DNA of 64,000 nt, from positions 2,390,001 through 2,454,000 of the forward strand of contig NZ_CP133548.1 in the NCBI RefSeq assembly GCF_031198435.1, read 5' to 3'. Below the pieces are notes generated by a model, which was not told the DNA's origin, ran no database searches, and saw only the letters and a list, made by a program, of their open reading frames with translations. The position numbers were made by a program, and so were the translations under genes. Within the stretch, counting starts at the first letter, position 1, and each line of letters opens with the position of its first letter. Source of the stretch: Pleionea litopenaei (GTDB taxonomy: Bacteria > Pseudomonadota > Gammaproteobacteria > Enterobacterales > Kangiellaceae). This document shows, in pieces, positions 26,425 through 34,579 of the stretch.

Positions 26425-27327
26425 ATGAAGTTACCAGACCAAATATTTAAGCAAGCCGCCGATAATGCCCTTGACGTTATCATGATTACCGCCGTTGATT
26501 TTGATGATCCGGGTAATAACACCATAGTTTATGTGAACGATGCTTTCGTCGAACTGTTCGGCTATTCCAAACAAGAAATTATTGGGCAAAGCCCTCGAGT
26601 GTTACAAGGTCCAAATACCGATCCTGCCACTCGAGACAAAATTCGTGCGGCGTTAACACAGGGTCTACCGGTCACCTCAGAAATTATCAATTATGGTAAG
26701 CATGGCCAAGAGTTTTGGATTGACTTAAAAATGGTACCACTGTTCAACAGTGACAATGAAATAACGCACTTTCTATTCATTGAACGTGATTTGTCATCTC
26801 GTAAAAATAGAGAACAACAACTTTACCAAGAAGCAACCATTGATGGGTTAACACAAATTTACAATCGCCAACACACCTATCAACTCGCCGCCAAGGCCAT
26901 AGAAAAAGCCAGTCGTTATAAGAGCCCTCTTTGTGCACTGCTGCTCGACATTGATCACTTTAAACAAGTCAACGATAACTTTGGTCATGTTGTTGGTGAC
27001 AAAGTTTTAAAGAAACTGGCTCAACTTATCACCCAAGAAGTTCGCTCTTCCGACATTTTTGGTCGTGTCGGCGGCGAAGAATTTTTTATTTTATTGCCAG
27101 AAGTACCATTAGAACAAGCACAAGTCTTTGCCGAAAGAGTGAGAGCTCGAGTTCACGCTGCAACCTGGGAAGAAGCAGGATTATCAACGGCACTGTCCAT
27201 CAGCGTGGGTGTCGCAGAGTTCGACAATGATCACCTCGAGAGTTTGATATCTAAAGCGGACCACGCACTCTACCAAGCCAAAAATCTGGGCAGAAATCGA
27301 GTAGAGTCCTTTAAAGAAGCAAAGTAA
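26425..27327 (+). CDS. PAS-GGDEF diguanylate cyclase
   Basis: The 300-residue soluble protein has a PAS domain (about 5-125) of the LOV-like, cysteine-free type and a GGDEF domain (about 140-298). The active motif GGEEF is at residues 216-220, with DIDHFKQVNDNFGH for metal and substrate binding. The RxxD inhibitory site RSSD lies exactly five residues before GGEEF, so product inhibition is expected. It synthesises cyclic di-GMP under control of its own PAS and perhaps of the PAS-only protein encoded just upstream. Confidence 0.9.
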   Translation: MKLPDQIFKQAADNALDVIMITAVDFDDPGNNTIVYVNDAFVELFGYSKQEIIGQSPRVLQGPNTDPATRDKIRAALTQGLPVTSEIINYGKHGQEFWIDLKMVPLFNSDNEITHFLFIERDLSSRKNREQQLYQEATIDGLTQIYNRQHTYQLAAKAIEKASRYKSPLCALLLDIDHFKQVNDNFGHVVGDKVLKKLAQLITQEVRSSDIFGRVGGEEFFILLPEVPLEQAQVFAERVRARVHAATWEEAGLSTALSISVGVAEFDNDHLESLISKADHALYQAKNLGRNRVESFKEAK

Positions 27328-27446
27328 GCAAACTCACATTCTACTGATGAGCACTCTTAACTAACTATGCTGAACATTCATCGGGGCTTCATTCATTACC
27401 ATTTGAAAAATTAATTCACTTAAAATTGCCATTAAGGACATCATAA

Positions 27447-28022
27447 ATGATAACACCTAATCATTGGCGAATGCCTGAATCAAGGCACCGCCGTTTCATA
27501 AAGGACTACCCGTTTGCGACGCTTTTTGGTCCGAATCAAGTGGTCGATCATTTACCATTGCACCTCGATCACGAAGGGCAACGATTGATTGGACATTGTG
27601 CGAAAGTGAATGCACTTTGGCAAACCTGTCATCAGGCCGCAGTAACCGCTGTTTTTCATGGTCCACATGCCTACATTCCGGCCCATGCATATGATACTCA
27701 ACCAGCGGTTCCGACTTGGAATTATGCGGTATTGCATGTAACCGGACGTTTTAGCGCACTCGATGAGCAGGCAACTTGGTCTATCATTCAAAGTATGCAC
27801 GCTCAGTTCGAATCAAATATTTCTCAAGAAGAAGAGCAATTCCAGAAAAATATGCTCAATGGTATCGTTGGTTTCGAAATCGCTATCGACGCCATCGTAG
27901 GCAAAGAAAAGCTTGGCCAGCACCGCAAAGCGGTCGATCAGCAAGCGGTACTCTCTCACTTAAAAAACTCTAAAGCCACTCAGGCAAAAGATCTGGTAGA
28001 GTATATGGACCGTACACTCTAG
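27447..28022 (+). CDS. FMN-binding PaiB-type protein
   Basis: The 191-residue protein belongs to the PaiB / FMN-binding split-barrel family, often annotated as negative transcriptional regulator after Bacillus PaiB. Recognisable elements are PFATLFGPN, VDHLPLHLD, GHCAKVNALW, FHGPHAYIPAHAY and VPTWNYAVLHVTG. In other members a related core binds FMN; a DNA-binding role in gammaproteobacteria is not established. It lies 30 bases before a MAPEG gene in the same direction and may be co-transcribed with it. Confidence 0.85.
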   Translation: MITPNHWRMPESRHRRFIKDYPFATLFGPNQVVDHLPLHLDHEGQRLIGHCAKVNALWQTCHQAAVTAVFHGPHAYIPAHAYDTQPAVPTWNYAVLHVTGRFSALDEQATWSIIQSMHAQFESNISQEEEQFQKNMLNGIVGFEIAIDAIVGKEKLGQHRKAVDQQAVLSHLKNSKATQAKDLVEYMDRTL

Positions 28023-28052
28023 CGGGCAAAATTAAAAATAGAAGGAAACATT

Positions 28053-28472
28053 ATGTTTGAGAATTACACTTGGGTTTACTGGGGTTTATGGACTATCGGT
28101 TTTACAATTTTAGTTCAAGCATTGGTCGCGTCGATTGCTCATCGTCGCCAAAAAAAATACATTCCGGGTATCGTCGATAAAAATTTGAGCCATGAGTCGT
28201 TTGTCTTTCGAAGCCACCGAACGTTTCTAAATTCTCACGAAAATGTCGTGATGTTTCTTATTCCAGTCTTTGTTGGACTCTTTAGCAAAATGGATGCGAG
28301 CACTCTGGCGGCGATTGTTTGGATATACGCTATCGCTCGATTGATTCATATGGCGCTGTACTACAAAATCGCGACTGAAAAAAACCCCAGTCCTCGCAGC
28401 TATTTTTACATCATCGCTTTGTTCGCTAACTTAGTTTTATTCATTTTGCTTGGAATGCATCTAATTAAGTAA
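28053..28472 (+). CDS. MAPEG-family membrane protein
   Basis: The 139-residue protein has four hydrophobic helices. The segment FRSHRTFLNSHENVVMFLIPVF with downstream IARLIHMALYY matches MAPEG proteins (membrane-associated eicosanoid/glutathione metabolism), where Arg, Asn and Glu in helix 2 form the glutathione site. The bacterial substrate is unknown. A second, distant MAPEG gene is at 55990. An imperfect hairpin follows at 28503-28534. Confidence 0.75.
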   Translation: MFENYTWVYWGLWTIGFTILVQALVASIAHRRQKKYIPGIVDKNLSHESFVFRSHRTFLNSHENVVMFLIPVFVGLFSKMDASTLAAIVWIYAIARLIHMALYYKIATEKNPSPRSYFYIIALFANLVLFILLGMHLIK

Positions 28473-28502
28473 TCAGCTATAACGGCGATATATGCCTTGT
28501 CA

Positions 28503-28534
28503 CTAGTTGGCCATTTCAGTACTCTGGCCACTAG
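28503..28534 (+). terminator. Hairpin after the MAPEG gene
   Basis: CTAG-T-TGGCCA and TGGCCA-CTAG form a 10-bp stem with one bulged T and an 11-base loop, 30 bases past the stop codon. There is no T-run. Confidence 0.35.
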
Positions 28535-28554
28535 CGAACGTTAAGGTGTATTAA

Positions 28555-28568
28555 CGCTCTTAAGAGCG
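28555..28568 (+). repeat. 14-bp perfect palindrome upstream of the DUF4197 gene
   Basis: CGCTCTTAAGAGCG is fully self-complementary and ends just before the Shine-Dalgarno AAGGAGAG of the following gene. It could be an operator or an RNA stem over the ribosome site. Confidence 0.4.
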
Positions 28569-28586
28569 CTCTAAGGAGAGTAGATT

Positions 28587-29318
28587 ATGAGCCATTCGAA
28601 AACTCTGTTTATCAGTTTCATGCTATTGGCATTGCTGCCTGGTTGCAAAGAACTAAAGCCCTATTTAGACACCGCAAAGGACTTAGCTCAATCGACCGCT
28701 CCAACCAGCCAAGAAAGTGCACAAGCCATACGCACGACCCTCGATCAAGGTATCGAAAAAGCCGTTGCTGGCTTGGGCAAACAAGGGGGATTTTCAAGCA
28801 GTCGTTATCGAGTGCCTTTGCCTCAGTCATTGACTGACTTTGCCTCACGCGCTCGCCAAATTGGGTTGGGGCGTTACGTCGATGACTTTGAAACGTCTAT
28901 GAATAACGCCGCCGAAAAGGCAGTACCACAAGCACTGACGATCTTTAAGAGCAGCATTCGAAACATGACGCTGACCGACGTGGTATCACTGTTGCGAGGA
29001 GGAGACACTGCCATCACTGATTTCTTTCGCAAAAACTCGACATCGCAATTAAAGTCGGCATTTTTGCCCAAAGTACAACAGGCTACCAGCCAAGTAGGTG
29101 TCACCCAAGATTACAAGCGATTAACCGACCAAGTCAGCCAGTACGGGAGATTACTCAACATTAAACCACCCGCACAACTTGATCTAGATACCTACGTTAC
29201 CGATCACGCCATTGCTAGTTTATTCACTGAAATAGAAGGACTGGAAAAGAACTTTCGAGCCAATCCATTGCAGCAAAGCAGCGCATTAATACGTAAAGTT
29301 TTTTCCTATTACCAATAA
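28587..29318 (+). CDS. DUF4197 lipoprotein
   Basis: The 243-residue protein has a lipoprotein-type signal sequence with lipobox-like LLPG-Cys at residue 20, predicting a lipid-anchored envelope protein. The remainder is helical and matches DUF4197 (GIEKAVAGLGKQGGF, PLPQSLTDFASRARQIG, DVVSLLRGGDTAITDFFR). No function is known for this family. AAGGAGAG precedes the ATG at good spacing. It ends at a bidirectional terminator shared with the CBS-domain gene. Confidence 0.8.
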   Translation: MSHSKTLFISFMLLALLPGCKELKPYLDTAKDLAQSTAPTSQESAQAIRTTLDQGIEKAVAGLGKQGGFSSSRYRVPLPQSLTDFASRARQIGLGRYVDDFETSMNNAAEKAVPQALTIFKSSIRNMTLTDVVSLLRGGDTAITDFFRKNSTSQLKSAFLPKVQQATSQVGVTQDYKRLTDQVSQYGRLLNIKPPAQLDLDTYVTDHAIASLFTEIEGLEKNFRANPLQQSSALIRKVFSYYQ

Positions 29319-29324
29319 GAACTA

Positions 29325-29353
29325 AAGCGTCTTCACTTCCATTGAAGACGCTT
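29325..29353. terminator. Bidirectional terminator between DUF4197 and CBS genes
   Basis: A perfect 11-bp stem, AAGCGTCTTCA and TGAAGACGCTT, has a 7-base loop and lies 6 bases after the DUF4197 stop and 4 bases after the convergent CBS-gene stop. Confidence 0.7.
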
Positions 29354-29357
29354 AGCA

Positions 29358-29939
29358 TTAACTGCTTCGTTGATGCATTAAGTTTTCTACAATGCCAAGC
29401 AAAGAGTCGGGGCGATGAGTAGGTGTCACTTTTTGCCCAGTTAGACGCGACACTTCACGAAAGTCAATACAGCCAACGAGCCGCCCCTCTTCGCTCACCA
29501 ATAGATAATCTAAAGACTGCAAAGACATTGCACTGACCAGTTGCTGAATCGTTAAAGTCGTCAGAACCTCGCGATCAACAACATACAATTTTGCGACGGG
29601 AATCATCAGTAAATCAACGGTCAATTCTGCTCGACTTATACCGCGTTGCGACGCAATCGACATTGCATCGCGGCCACTAATGGTCGCCTTGGTAATCAGC
29701 CCAACAACGTTACTCGCGTTGTTCACCACAAACGCGGTATTCGATTGAGTTTGTTTAAAAATCAGCTCGGCTTGAGCCAAGGTTGTATTGTCTTTCAAAG
29801 ACAACGGAGCGGGTAACGATAACCCATGCGCAGCAACGACCGCTTGGCTGTCTGATTGAATGGCCGAGTTTGGCTGTTCAACATGCTCGCGAACAACCAA
29901 GGTATAAGGATTAATATCAAGTTTAGTTGCAGTATTCAT
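29358..29939 (-). CDS. CBS-domain pair protein
   Basis: The 193-residue soluble protein is built largely of two CBS motifs (about 50-110 and 115-170). The first includes TLAQAELIFKQTQSNTAFVV; the second has IQQLVSAMSLQSLDYLLVSEEGRLVGCIDF. CBS pairs usually bind adenine nucleotides and regulate a partner. No catalytic or DNA-binding domain is attached, so its target is unknown. AGGTGG precedes the ATG. Confidence 0.8.
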   Translation of the reverse strand: MNTATKLDINPYTLVVREHVEQPNSAIQSDSQAVVAAHGLSLPAPLSLKDNTTLAQAELIFKQTQSNTAFVVNNASNVVGLITKATISGRDAMSIASQRGISRAELTVDLLMIPVAKLYVVDREVLTTLTIQQLVSAMSLQSLDYLLVSEEGRLVGCIDFREVSRLTGQKVTPTHRPDSLLGIVENLMHQRSS

Positions 29940-29986
29940 AACACCACCTATGCAGTTAATTAAGTAATTAAAAAATTAAGACCTAA

Positions 29987-30271
29987 CTAAACTTGCCAAG
30001 GCGGCGCTCGGATATGATATCGAGCTTGGGGTGGTAATGGAAAAGGAACGAACTCAACGCTGTTGGGTTTAGACACGACTCCTTTTAAAGGAGTATTCGT
30101 TGACACGCGAAGAATGACATCACCATCGAAGTCACTATCGATATCTTGAGAATCCAAAGTCCAATTGCAAACTGAACTTTGCTGTTCAACACCTTCCGCA
30201 TATACCTGTTGCGAGAACTCTAACGCTCCAAGTATGACGAAAACACTGATGAACGACCAACGAATGAACAT
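29987..30271 (-). CDS. Small secreted protein of unknown function
   Basis: The 94-residue protein has a clear signal peptide (MFIRWSFISVFVILGALEF, cleavage near VYA-EG). The mature part is about 68 residues with a single cysteine, an acidic stretch DIDSDFDGDV and a proline-rich end (FPLPPQARYHIRAPPWQV). I do not recognise a family. GAGG before the ATG supports translation. It stands alone between the CBS and MscS genes. Confidence 0.6.
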   Translation of the reverse strand: MFIRWSFISVFVILGALEFSQQVYAEGVEQQSSVCNWTLDSQDIDSDFDGDVILRVSTNTPLKGVVSKPNSVEFVPFPLPPQARYHIRAPPWQV

Positions 30272-30367
30272 CTAACTACCTCAATTCTATGATTACATAG
30301 TAGACAATTTTTCTGTTCTTCACTGTTCTAAAATCGTTTCAAAATATTTCTCTGATAAAACAGCTAG

Positions 30368-31246
30368 TTACAGCTGTTCCTCGCAAGATTCAACGTCTGT
30401 CGTGACAGGTAAAACAGCATCACCAAACCACAATGCCATAAAGTCCGCTATCAGTTTCTGCTCAATTTCAACCGCTAACTCGGTAGGACAAAAAATGGTT
30501 ATGGCAACAACAATATGAGCCAGCTCATTGGTGGTGATTTGAATGTCGGGCTCGGGTCCTGAAATACTCACGTCCAGTCGTTTCTCAATTAGCATACTGT
30601 ATCGTGTGGCCACGTCATTAAACGGAGCACAGTACTCTTCGGCTTTTTCAACTAAAAACGCTTTAAATGGTACGACATTCTTGGTGGGTTCAAGCGTGAT
30701 ATGAAAGGTGTGCGATGCGTAACGTCGAAGGTAGTTTAAGTTCTTAACGGACTGAGTCACAAAACGATTATTCGGTATCGTCAACGTCTTACCTGTGTAG
30801 GTATAGGTTTGATTGTCAACCTCTAACAAAGTCACTTTTAACCAGTCGCGATTGGCCACTTCACCATACTGTCCATCAATCTCGATCCAATCACCGACCG
30901 AAAAGGCTCGTGTGCTCGACAAATAAACAAACCCAAGTAAACATTGCACGTACTCTCTGGTAGCTAAAATAATTGCCACCGTAAAAGCCGCAATCGATAA
31001 AGCAAAGTCTTTAATGTCGTCTGACCAAAGAATAAAGATTAAAATAAAGACGACGAAATTGGTTAAGTTTCTAATCGTACTAATCGTCGAGCGACGATCA
31101 ACACCTTTTCTCTTAGAGCGCTTACGCACACCCTTAATAATGGGCTCTCGAACCGCCATAACCAATATAATGAGAATTATTGAGCTCCACAATTTGTGGT
31201 TAACAATAAAACCGGTTACCAGTGTAAATAATTCTGAAGGAGACAT
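30368..31246 (-). CDS. MscS-family mechanosensitive channel
   Basis: The 292-residue protein has three membrane helices in the first 110 residues, a beta domain with SVGDWIEIDGQYGEV and the MscS-typical TLTIPNNRFVTQSVKNL, and a cytoplasmic C-terminal alpha/beta region. It would release small solutes on osmotic downshock or serve as a small ion channel. The pore-lining TM3 (ALSIAAFTVAIILATREYVQ) is short of the Gly-Ala pattern of E. coli MscS, so its conductance may differ. GGGAA precedes the ATG. Confidence 0.85.
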   Translation of the reverse strand: MSPSELFTLVTGFIVNHKLWSSIILIILVMAVREPIIKGVRKRSKRKGVDRRSTISTIRNLTNFVVFILIFILWSDDIKDFALSIAAFTVAIILATREYVQCLLGFVYLSSTRAFSVGDWIEIDGQYGEVANRDWLKVTLLEVDNQTYTYTGKTLTIPNNRFVTQSVKNLNYLRRYASHTFHITLEPTKNVVPFKAFLVEKAEEYCAPFNDVATRYSMLIEKRLDVSISGPEPDIQITTNELAHIVVAITIFCPTELAVEIEQKLIADFMALWFGDAVLPVTTDVESCEEQL

Positions 31247-31330
31247 TTTTTCCCAATTACATCAATCGCAAGACGCGCTACATTAACATCTATCAAATTA
31301 ATAATAAAACGCTTCTATTAACAATCCGAC

Positions 31331-32581
31331 TTAATTTCCAAGTAAAATTTGCCTCAGTTGAGAAATTTCTTGGCGCGACTCATCCAACACTTTAATGCTT
31401 AATTCTGGTGTCGATTCGCCGACATGAATTCGTTTAAACGCTTCCAATTGATGAAACTTTGGAAGGTCATGATAATGGTGTTTCTTAATACTCTCATGGA
31501 GCAGAGCAATATTCAGTAAATCACTATAATCCGGTGTCATTACTTCAGGTTTTTCCCAATGCCTTAAATACTTCATGCACAAAAAGTAAACATGACCTAA
31601 CTGCCAATTGGTAATGATGTCGCATGCAACCTGTATTTCGTAGTCACGCACCAGCGATTCAATTGACTCCGTTAACTTTAAGAATCCTTGATAGTCGCTT
31701 GCAAACGCATAAATCGACATAGCACCGATTTTATGCAACAGACCCGACAACATCGCAACCTCTGGTTCGAAGTTCAGTTGACTGTGCTTCGCGAGTACCG
31801 CAGCGATGACGGCAACATCGACACTTTCTTGCCACATTGCACGAAAGGTTTCTTGCAGTTCTGGCTGATCACTTCGAAACAACTCTTGCAAAGAAAATAT
31901 TTGCACCAACTTTCTAGTCGTATTGATACCAAGACGAATAACCGCTTCGGAACAGGTTTCAACCGGCGACACACCTCGAATAAGAGGGCCATTTGCGTAC
32001 TTTATCAACTTCACCACCATGGCTGGGTCGACCATTAATACGCTGACGACATCTTCAATTGAATGCTCATCACCTGCTGTGTACTTCTGAATACGCAATG
32101 CTACATCGGGTAACGATGGAATACTTAATTCACCACGGCGAATCGCTTGCTGAATTTCCATGGTAATCATACTCGGTGTCAATTCTGCATTTGCAAATTC
32201 AATGAGTTTCTCGCGACTTTCTTCAACATTGTGAGCTTCTAGAATATAACTAAGTAAGTCGTGTGGAAGCTTGAGGAATGCACTGTCTTCAATACAGGTT
32301 GCAGCGTACTTACGTGGTCGAAGGTTTGCCAGGGGTCGACTCGCATTAGCCGAGGAGTGAGCTAATGTATAGGACTTACCATCAGCCGCCACAAGTTCGA
32401 CCTTGCCCTGTACAATAAAGTAATCGTGGCTATCAATTTGATTTAACTTGAAAATGTCTGAACCACTCTTGATTTTCACTAATTCAGACTGGCCGGCCAC
32501 TATGGCTCGCTGTTTCGCATTTAAGAACTCGAACGCAGTAAAACGCTCCATCAACTCGACGATCGTCTCCAAACGGTCCAT
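31331..32581 (-). CDS. Cyclic-nucleotide-binding-fold and HDOD-domain regulator
   Basis: The product is 416 residues from the chosen ATG, preceded by GGAGAG; the frame extends 11 codons upstream to a TTG, but that start lacks this ribosome site. The N-terminus (about 5-130) resembles a cNMP-binding beta-roll (IVQGKVELVAADG). An HDOD domain follows (about 155-350; LPSLPDVALRI, AMVVKLIKYANGP, LSGLLHKIGAMSIYAF), a degenerate HD phosphohydrolase fold used as a protein-interaction module in motility and c-di-GMP regulation. Key residues for nucleotide binding are not obvious. It is divergent from the FimL homologue. Confidence 0.85.
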   Translation of the reverse strand: MDRLETIVELMERFTAFEFLNAKQRAIVAGQSELVKIKSGSDIFKLNQIDSHDYFIVQGKVELVAADGKSYTLAHSSANASRPLANLRPRKYAATCIEDSAFLKLPHDLLSYILEAHNVEESREKLIEFANAELTPSMITMEIQQAIRRGELSIPSLPDVALRIQKYTAGDEHSIEDVVSVLMVDPAMVVKLIKYANGPLIRGVSPVETCSEAVIRLGINTTRKLVQIFSLQELFRSDQPELQETFRAMWQESVDVAVIAAVLAKHSQLNFEPEVAMLSGLLHKIGAMSIYAFASDYQGFLKLTESIESLVRDYEIQVACDIITNWQLGHVYFLCMKYLRHWEKPEVMTPDYSDLLNIALLHESIKKHHYHDLPKFHQLEAFKRIHVGESTPELSIKVLDESRQEISQLRQILLGN

Positions 32582-32623
32582 GTGCTCTCCAAAATTAAAG
32601 GGCGATGTCTCCAAGCCATATCG

Positions 32624-32641
32624 GCCGCTTTAACCAGCGGC
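32624..32641. repeat. Short inverted repeat upstream of the HDOD gene
   Basis: GCCGCT and AGCGGC form a perfect 6-bp stem around a 6-base loop, about 42 bases upstream of the HDOD start codon in the divergent region to fimL. It could be a 5' leader stem or an operator; nothing else in 32642-32896 looks like a gene. Confidence 0.35.
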
Positions 32642-32905
32642 TAGTTAAGCTTTAAAACTTGAATAACTCGAAAGATATCGAGCTCCAATACTCCTATAAC
32701 TCTAGAACACATAATAGGATTGCTCAACCTACTGTTTTTCCGTAAAAACTGTATTTTTTCCATAGACTTAGGCGAATCCGCTGATATGCTTGAGAATGGA
32801 TGAATTAGAACCGTGACCGGCTCGGCACATTGCAATCATAACGATTGAATTCTAGCCAAATTAACGTAGTATTTCGAGACTACCGAAACTAGGGAAATGA
32901 GTATT

Positions 32906-34573
32906 ATGTCGTATCAGGACCAGATATCCTCCGTCAACATGATTGCCGAGCATATACGCGAGAGCATCAAGACGTCGATTAAGGCGCTGGAGAAATATCA
33001 TTCTGACGAGCAATCGAGTGGTGCACGCAAGGACGCTTGGTCGGGAATTTACCAGTTAAACCGAGTATTTACATTTATCGAGCTGCAAGCAGCTTCATTA
33101 ATGACTCGCGACATCTGTAACATCGTTAAGAATATGAGCGATCCTTTTAATCCGGAGGATGAACAGCGTCTTGAAGCGGTTATTTATAGCCTTACCTTGC
33201 TTGAGCGTTACATAGATTTCATCTGTAATAAGCCCTTCGATCTGCCTCAGCTTCTGTACGTACCCATCAATGATTTGCGCTCGATAGCACACATTGAACA
33301 ATTCCCAGAATCAAGTTTTTTTAAAGCGAATCATCGAAAGGTTCGCGACTCTGGGCAAGCCAATGACCGTCTTGATGACTATGAAATTGTCAAAACATCG
33401 CGTCGATTACGACAAATGTATCAAATGGGCTTAATTGAAATCATTCGGAAGACCAACGTTAGCGGTGGACTGGCGATGATGGGGAGAGCGCTCAGTAAAC
33501 TCGATCGCCAATGCGGCTGCCCTAGCGCACCCAATCTTTGGTGGATCGCAGGTGGCGCTATCGAAGCCTTTCATTCTGGCGGTCTGTTGATAAACTCAAC
33601 GCGACTTAAGTTGTTGTCGCGGCTCGACTTGCAAATTAGAGAATTAGGGCAAGTTAACCATAATATTAATTATAAAAACCGCGAAAAAGCTGAGCAACTC
33701 GCGTTTGAATTGCTTTATTTAGTCAGTTTGTCTGATGCTGAAGATGAACAAACCGAAACCTTGAGAAAGCACTTTGAGTTACCCAACCTTGGCTTAACCG
33801 AGCGCAACCTTGCTCAAGAATTTCAATTATTAAAGGGTTTGAACGAAGGAGATTATGCCTCTCTCTTCGATACCATACTCGACGATATTTTAAAGGTTCA
33901 GACGGATTTAATTGCCGAGGACTACAAAAGTGGATCAGAAGAGTTGACGCAATTGTTTCATCAACTTAAACAACTGCACAGTTTATTCTCAGTACTGGAA
34001 TACAAATCTCTCGAAATTCAATTAAAAGAAGCGGTTGAACGCATTGAACTTACAATCAACAAAGAAATTCATTTGAAAGATCCCGATCGTCAATTCGTAT
34101 CTGACGTGCTGGCGAAAATTGAAAGCTATTTGGTTGATAAACGACAGCGCGGTCACGGTGGGCAAACGAATTTGAATCGAAACACTTTGAGTCCTGCTCA
34201 AATTGAAGCCTGCAACTATGCTAGAAAACAGGTTCATCAAGTCATTAATCAGATTGAAAACTACAGTAAGCAAGATCACGATCCTGAGTTACTGCACTCA
34301 ATGCCGGCCTCTTTACAAAGAGCGGTCGAGAAAATAGATGTACTCGACGTTAAAGAGTTAATAGCTTTGATCAATGAGCTATCTGATCTTTCAAATCAAT
34401 ACTTCTTGAAGCAGCCGGCTACCATGCAAGCCCTTGAACTGTTAGCTGATATACTTTGCAGTATTGAGTTCTATTTAGAAACCATGGAAAGCAACCACAT
34501 ACCCAGTAATAAGATTTATCAATTTGCGGACGAGAATTTAGCGCGACTCAAGGCTTACTTAAACTTAGATTAA
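32906..34573 (+). CDS. fimL: FimL homologue, twitching-motility/cAMP pathway scaffold
   Basis: The product has 555 residues from the second ATG, which has AGGGA ten bases upstream; the ATG at 32897 sits only two bases from that sequence. It is helical throughout. The features resemble Pseudomonas aeruginosa FimL (about 557 residues), which is related to the N-terminal Hpt-like region of ChpA/PilL but lacks phosphotransfer histidines: an early Hpt-like bundle, a PINDLR segment and RRLRQMYQMGLIEIIRK. FimL links the Pil-Chp chemosensory system through FimV and PilG to adenylate cyclase CyaB and type IV pilus function. The call rests on recalled similarity, length and context (pilU in this window; neighbour with cNMP fold). 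Confidence 0.75.
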   Translation: MSYQDQISSVNMIAEHIRESIKTSIKALEKYHSDEQSSGARKDAWSGIYQLNRVFTFIELQAASLMTRDICNIVKNMSDPFNPEDEQRLEAVIYSLTLLERYIDFICNKPFDLPQLLYVPINDLRSIAHIEQFPESSFFKANHRKVRDSGQANDRLDDYEIVKTSRRLRQMYQMGLIEIIRKTNVSGGLAMMGRALSKLDRQCGCPSAPNLWWIAGGAIEAFHSGGLLINSTRLKLLSRLDLQIRELGQVNHNINYKNREKAEQLAFELLYLVSLSDAEDEQTETLRKHFELPNLGLTERNLAQEFQLLKGLNEGDYASLFDTILDDILKVQTDLIAEDYKSGSEELTQLFHQLKQLHSLFSVLEYKSLEIQLKEAVERIELTINKEIHLKDPDRQFVSDVLAKIESYLVDKRQRGHGGQTNLNRNTLSPAQIEACNYARKQVHQVINQIENYSKQDHDPELLHSMPASLQRAVEKIDVLDVKELIALINELSDLSNQYFLKQPATMQALELLADILCSIEFYLETMESNHIPSNKIYQFADENLARLKAYLNLD

Positions 34574-34579
34574 CTCGAT

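Noticed and set aside
26004-27327. Calling the two PAS genes blue-light LOV receptors
   Set aside because: The photoactive Cys and the signalling Gln are both replaced, so standard LOV photochemistry is not supported.
27447-28022. Naming this protein a transcriptional repressor
   Set aside because: Only the FMN-binding split-barrel family is supported; no DNA-binding domain is visible.
32641-32835. 64-codon minus-strand frame in the gap between the HDOD and fimL genes
   Set aside because: No ribosome site, no family resemblance and it overlaps the divergent promoter region and a hairpin; treated as non-coding.
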